Below are positions 6,009-7,794 of a DNA stretch of 7,794 nucleotides, in pieces. The stretch's first letter is position 1, and the number at the start of each line of letters is the position of its first letter. Origin of the DNA: an uncultured Bacillota bacterium (GTDB taxonomy: Bacteria; Bacillota_I; Bacilli_A; RF39; UBA660); NCBI GenBank assembly GCA_947179265.1, contig CAMXBB010000062.1, forward strand, positions 1-7,794. The letters run 5' to 3'. Both the position numbers and the translations under genes were made by a program. The notes under the pieces are model-generated. The model did no database searches, was not told the origin of the DNA, and saw only the letters and a list, made by a program, of their open reading frames with translations.

Positions 6009-6971
6009 ATTTATAACTTTTTGAGCATCTAAAACACATATATACCCTACTTTATCTATCGAATCAAAATACTTCTTAGCAGTATTCTCAAATATTAGAT
6101 AAACCTCATCTTTATCAACAACTATTTGTTCTAACATCGATGGAAGTTTATAAGAAACGATTTCCTTCTTGCTATAATCATCTATATTTTCATCATATTT
6201 ATATACATATAAATTCGACGTTTTCTTTCTTCCATAAGAACTACTGAGCAACATATAATCACCATAAAAAGTTATACCTTGAATCTTTTCTCTTACTTCA
6301 AAACTATTAATATATTCTAATTCAATATTATTAGTAATATGATATTTTTTTACTAATCCTTTTTTATATTTAGCAAAACTACCTATAAAAAGATTTTCAC
6401 CATCAATAGTTAAATAATCAATAGCATTTTTCTTAGAATCGTTGAAATCAATTAAACCATCTGATAAATCTTCAAAACGATACTTACAAAAGACATGACT
6501 TTTCTTAAAAAAATCCTTTTTATTATATGCATTTAAAATACCGTCATTGTCTGGAATCCATATTAAATTATTCTTCTTATCATAAGCAATCCCTCCAACA
6601 TGAGAATTACTTTCTAATGATGCAACATTAATCATATTTCCTAATAAATCAATAACATACACTTTGGAGTTGATTAATCCAAAATTATCATACACGGTTA
6701 TAAATATATAATCATCAACCACAGCTAATCCTTGAGGTATTAAATTTTCATATATTGGAACCTCAATATTACTCTTTTTTAAAAGTTTAGTTAAATCTGG
6801 ATAATACTTAATCGAATCTTTATTACTTTCAATCATATCTGGTATGATTATAAAATCATCCTTTGATTTGAAGATATCTTTTACACCTTCTCCTCTACTT
6901 GCTATGAAAATAGTAAAAATAATAATCAAAGTAAATGATAAAAAAATTGTTAAAATATATCTAATCTTCAT
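5997..6971 (-). CDS. Membrane-anchored beta-propeller-like extracytoplasmic protein
   Basis: The 324-residue protein has an N-terminal signal anchor (KIRY, then a hydrophobic stretch at about residues 5-24, then SRGEG). There is no lipobox cysteine, so the rest should face outside, held by one helix. The body reads as beta-propeller blades of the NHL/SMP-30/YncE kind: QGLAVVDDYIFITVYD (80-95) with KVYVIDLLGN; GGIAYDKKNNLIWIPDNDG (126-144); LTIDGENLFIGSF (187-199); QGITFYGDYMLLSSSYGR (231-248) with LYVYKYD; and EQIVVDKDEVYLIFENT (281-297) with ICVLD. I count five to six blades. Function is unknown; binding of a ligand or wall component, or a lactonase-like activity, is possible. The ATG at 6971 has SD GAAAGG (6981-6986) nine bases away. 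An upstream in-frame ATG at 7028 is excluded because it precedes the likely transcription start. Family placement is by eye. Confidence 0.75.
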   Translation of the reverse strand: MKIRYILTIFLSFTLIIIFTIFIASRGEGVKDIFKSKDDFIIIPDMIESNKDSIKYYPDLTKLLKKSNIEVPIYENLIPQGLAVVDDYIFITVYDNFGLINSKVYVIDLLGNMINVASLESNSHVGGIAYDKKNNLIWIPDNDGILNAYNKKDFFKKSHVFCKYRFEDLSDGLIDFNDSKKNAIDYLTIDGENLFIGSFAKYKKGLVKKYHITNNIELEYINSFEVREKIQGITFYGDYMLLSSSYGRKKTSNLYVYKYDENIDDYSKKEIVSYKLPSMLEQIVVDKDEVYLIFENTAKKYFDSIDKVGYICVLDAQKVINKKD

Positions 6972-6999
6972 AACTATTTTCCTTTCATCTGATGACCCT

Positions 7000-7028
7000 A
7001 TTCTATTAATAAATATGCTATTTGTCAA
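7000..7028 (-). promoter_or_regulatory. Sigma-A promoter of the propeller gene
   Basis: On the minus strand, a perfect -35 TTGACA (7028-7023) is 17 bases from a -10 TAGAAT (7005-7000). Transcription should start near 6993, just upstream of the SD at 6986-6981. Its -35 lies on the same bases as the -35 of the divergent promoter. Confidence 0.8.
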
Positions 7029-7050
7029 ATCAATTATTGGATGATATAAT
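7022..7050 (+). promoter_or_regulatory. Sigma-A promoter of the HD-domain gene
   Basis: A -35 TTGTCA (7022-7027), a 17-base spacer and a perfect -10 TATAAT (7045-7050) with an extended -10 TG (7042-7043) make this the most consensus-like promoter in the window. The start is expected near 7057. SD AGAGG (7064-7068) is six bases before the ATG. Confidence 0.85.
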
Positions 7051-7074
7051 ACAACAAAAAAGAAGAGGTTTATT

Positions 7075-7748
7075 ATGGAAAATGAAGTTAGATTATTTAT
7101 GATATTTGATATTCTAGGTGATACAGTTCGTACAGGACCTACGCTATGGCATATATCAAGAAAAAGATTAGAAGATGTTAAAAATCATATCTTAGATTTA
7201 CTATTAATTGCAAGAATTATCGAAAAGCATCTACCTAGTTTTTTAAATGATAGAAAAATATTTGATTATATAATATGTCATGATTTACCAGAAGCTATTA
7301 CTGGAGATATTACAAGATTTGAAGGAGTAAGCAAGGAAGAAATAGATCGCGTTACTAAAATTGCAATAGATTACTTAGCAGATAAATTTGGAGATGTAAT
7401 GGATTTAAAAACAATTCTAAATAACTATGAAGCTAAAAGTGATATCGAATCTAAAGTAGTTGATATGATTGATAAAGTACATTCAGCAACAACATTCAGC
7501 AAATACGAAGCAGAAAGTCATATTAATATGGATGATCCAAGGATACTACCTGAATTAAGAAATCATCCTTTTGTAGTAGAAAAATATAATCAAGGATATG
7601 ACTTAGCAGACATCTTCTTTATGTTCCCAGTTAACATTAGTGATGATGAATGTCTAGAATATGGTATAGATCGAGCTGATGCGGATAAAATAGTAAATGC
7701 AATAGCAGCTTTTGCAAATGAATTATATAAACAAAAACTTAATAGAAG
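7075..7748 (+). CDS. YfbR-like HD-domain nucleotidase, 3' end missing
   Basis: At least 224 residues of an HD-superfamily phosphohydrolase closest to the YfbR/HD_3 group, whose characterised member removes phosphate from deoxynucleoside 5'-monophosphates. Visible landmarks are R19-x5-W25; H38 in EDVKNHIL (matching the ENVAEHS motif); H69-D70 in the ICHDLPE motif with E73; TGD at 77-79, just before the following Ile; and the late metal ligand D130 or D133 in VVDMIDKVHSATTF. These supply a complete H...HD...D metal site. The family is cytoplasmic and normally about 180-220 residues, so nearly all of the protein is present. The reading frame continues to a TGA at 7786-7788, but everything after 7748 is sequencing adapter, so the true C-terminus and stop are not in this window. 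It diverges from the propeller gene with an overlapping promoter. The exact substrate is not determined by the sequence. Confidence 0.85.
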
Positions 7749-7794
7749 CTGTCTCTTATACACGACGCCGAGCCCACGAGACGCCTGAGCAGCT
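7749..7794. other. Nextera transposase adapter left on the contig end (artefact)
   Basis: Bases 7749-7763 equal the first 15 bases of the Tn5 mosaic end used in Nextera libraries (CTGTCTCTTATACAC). Bases 7768-7782 equal the read-2 adapter segment CCGAGCCCACGAGAC. The four bases between differ from the standard adapter, and the last 12 bases are probably index or read-end sequence. The sudden GC-rich composition agrees. In the HD frame this encodes the tail CLLYTTPSPRDA, which is not biological. Confidence 0.97.

Noticed and set aside
6972..7028. Longer version of the propeller protein starting at 7028
   Set aside because: That ATG lies at the -35 of its own promoter, upstream of the expected transcript start. 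The ATG at 6971 has a proper SD and begins a good signal anchor.
6844..7044. 66-residue plus-strand frame over the start of the propeller gene
   Set aside because: It is antisense to the signal-anchor codons and the divergent promoters, with no start signals.
1..7748. Mycoplasma-type code with TGA as Trp
   Set aside because: All Trp codons checked are TGG, and TGA ends the merR-like gene at the expected place.
1..7794. CRISPR arrays, tRNA/rRNA genes, insertion sequences, long DNA repeats
   Set aside because: I saw no repeated spacers, cloverleaf sequence, transposase motif or matching inverted ends. The only repeats are at the protein level in the sigma array and are too diverged to show in DNA.

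Overview
The window looks like chromosomal DNA from a low-GC member of the Bacillota (Bacilli or Clostridia-like, possibly one of the small-genome gut lineages). This rests on very AT-rich codons, purine-rich Shine-Dalgarno (SD) sites close to every start, sigma-A type promoters, compact rho-independent terminators, and the protein families seen (MerR, UPF0145/YbjQ, EamA, YfbR-like HD). TGG encodes Trp and TGA is used as a stop (merR-like gene), so the standard bacterial code applies. The window appears to be an assembled contig: its last ~46 bases are Nextera sequencing adapter, not genome.

Layout. (1) 1-143: contig edge, a weak hairpin, and a strong sigma-A promoter. (2) 144-3782: one monocistronic gene for a 1212-residue protein. 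Its first ~280 residues have complete sigma-70 architecture (regions 1.2, 2, 3, 4). They are followed by ~740 residues that I read as about ten divergent sigma-region-4-like helix-turn-helix modules spaced roughly every 70-90 residues, then a ~150-residue unknown tail. A terminator begins at its stop codon. (3) 3850-4707: an EamA/DMT-type ten-helix transporter. (4) 4785-5748: a two-gene operon with a MerR regulator carrying two C-terminal membrane helices, overlapping a YbjQ/UPF0145 gene. It is driven by a MerR-type promoter with a 19-bp spacer and closed by a terminator. (5) 5816-5974: a 52-residue, very acidic orphan protein with its own -10 box and SD. (6) 5975-6008: a bidirectional terminator shared with a convergent gene. 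(7) 5997-6971 (minus): a membrane-anchored beta-propeller-like extracytoplasmic protein. (8) 7075-7748 (plus): a YfbR-like HD-domain nucleotidase, cut by the contig end. Genes 7 and 8 are divergent, and their two sigma-A promoters share almost the same -35 bases.

How they relate: the MerR/YbjQ pair is the only clear functional operon. The remaining genes are single transcription units with their own control signals. The most unusual object is the giant sigma factor. It appears to be a complete sigma-70 protein extended by a long array of region-4-like DNA-binding folds, and several residues that normally read the -10 and -35 boxes have changed. I know of no described protein with this architecture. 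The repeat reading was done by eye and needs profile or structure confirmation.
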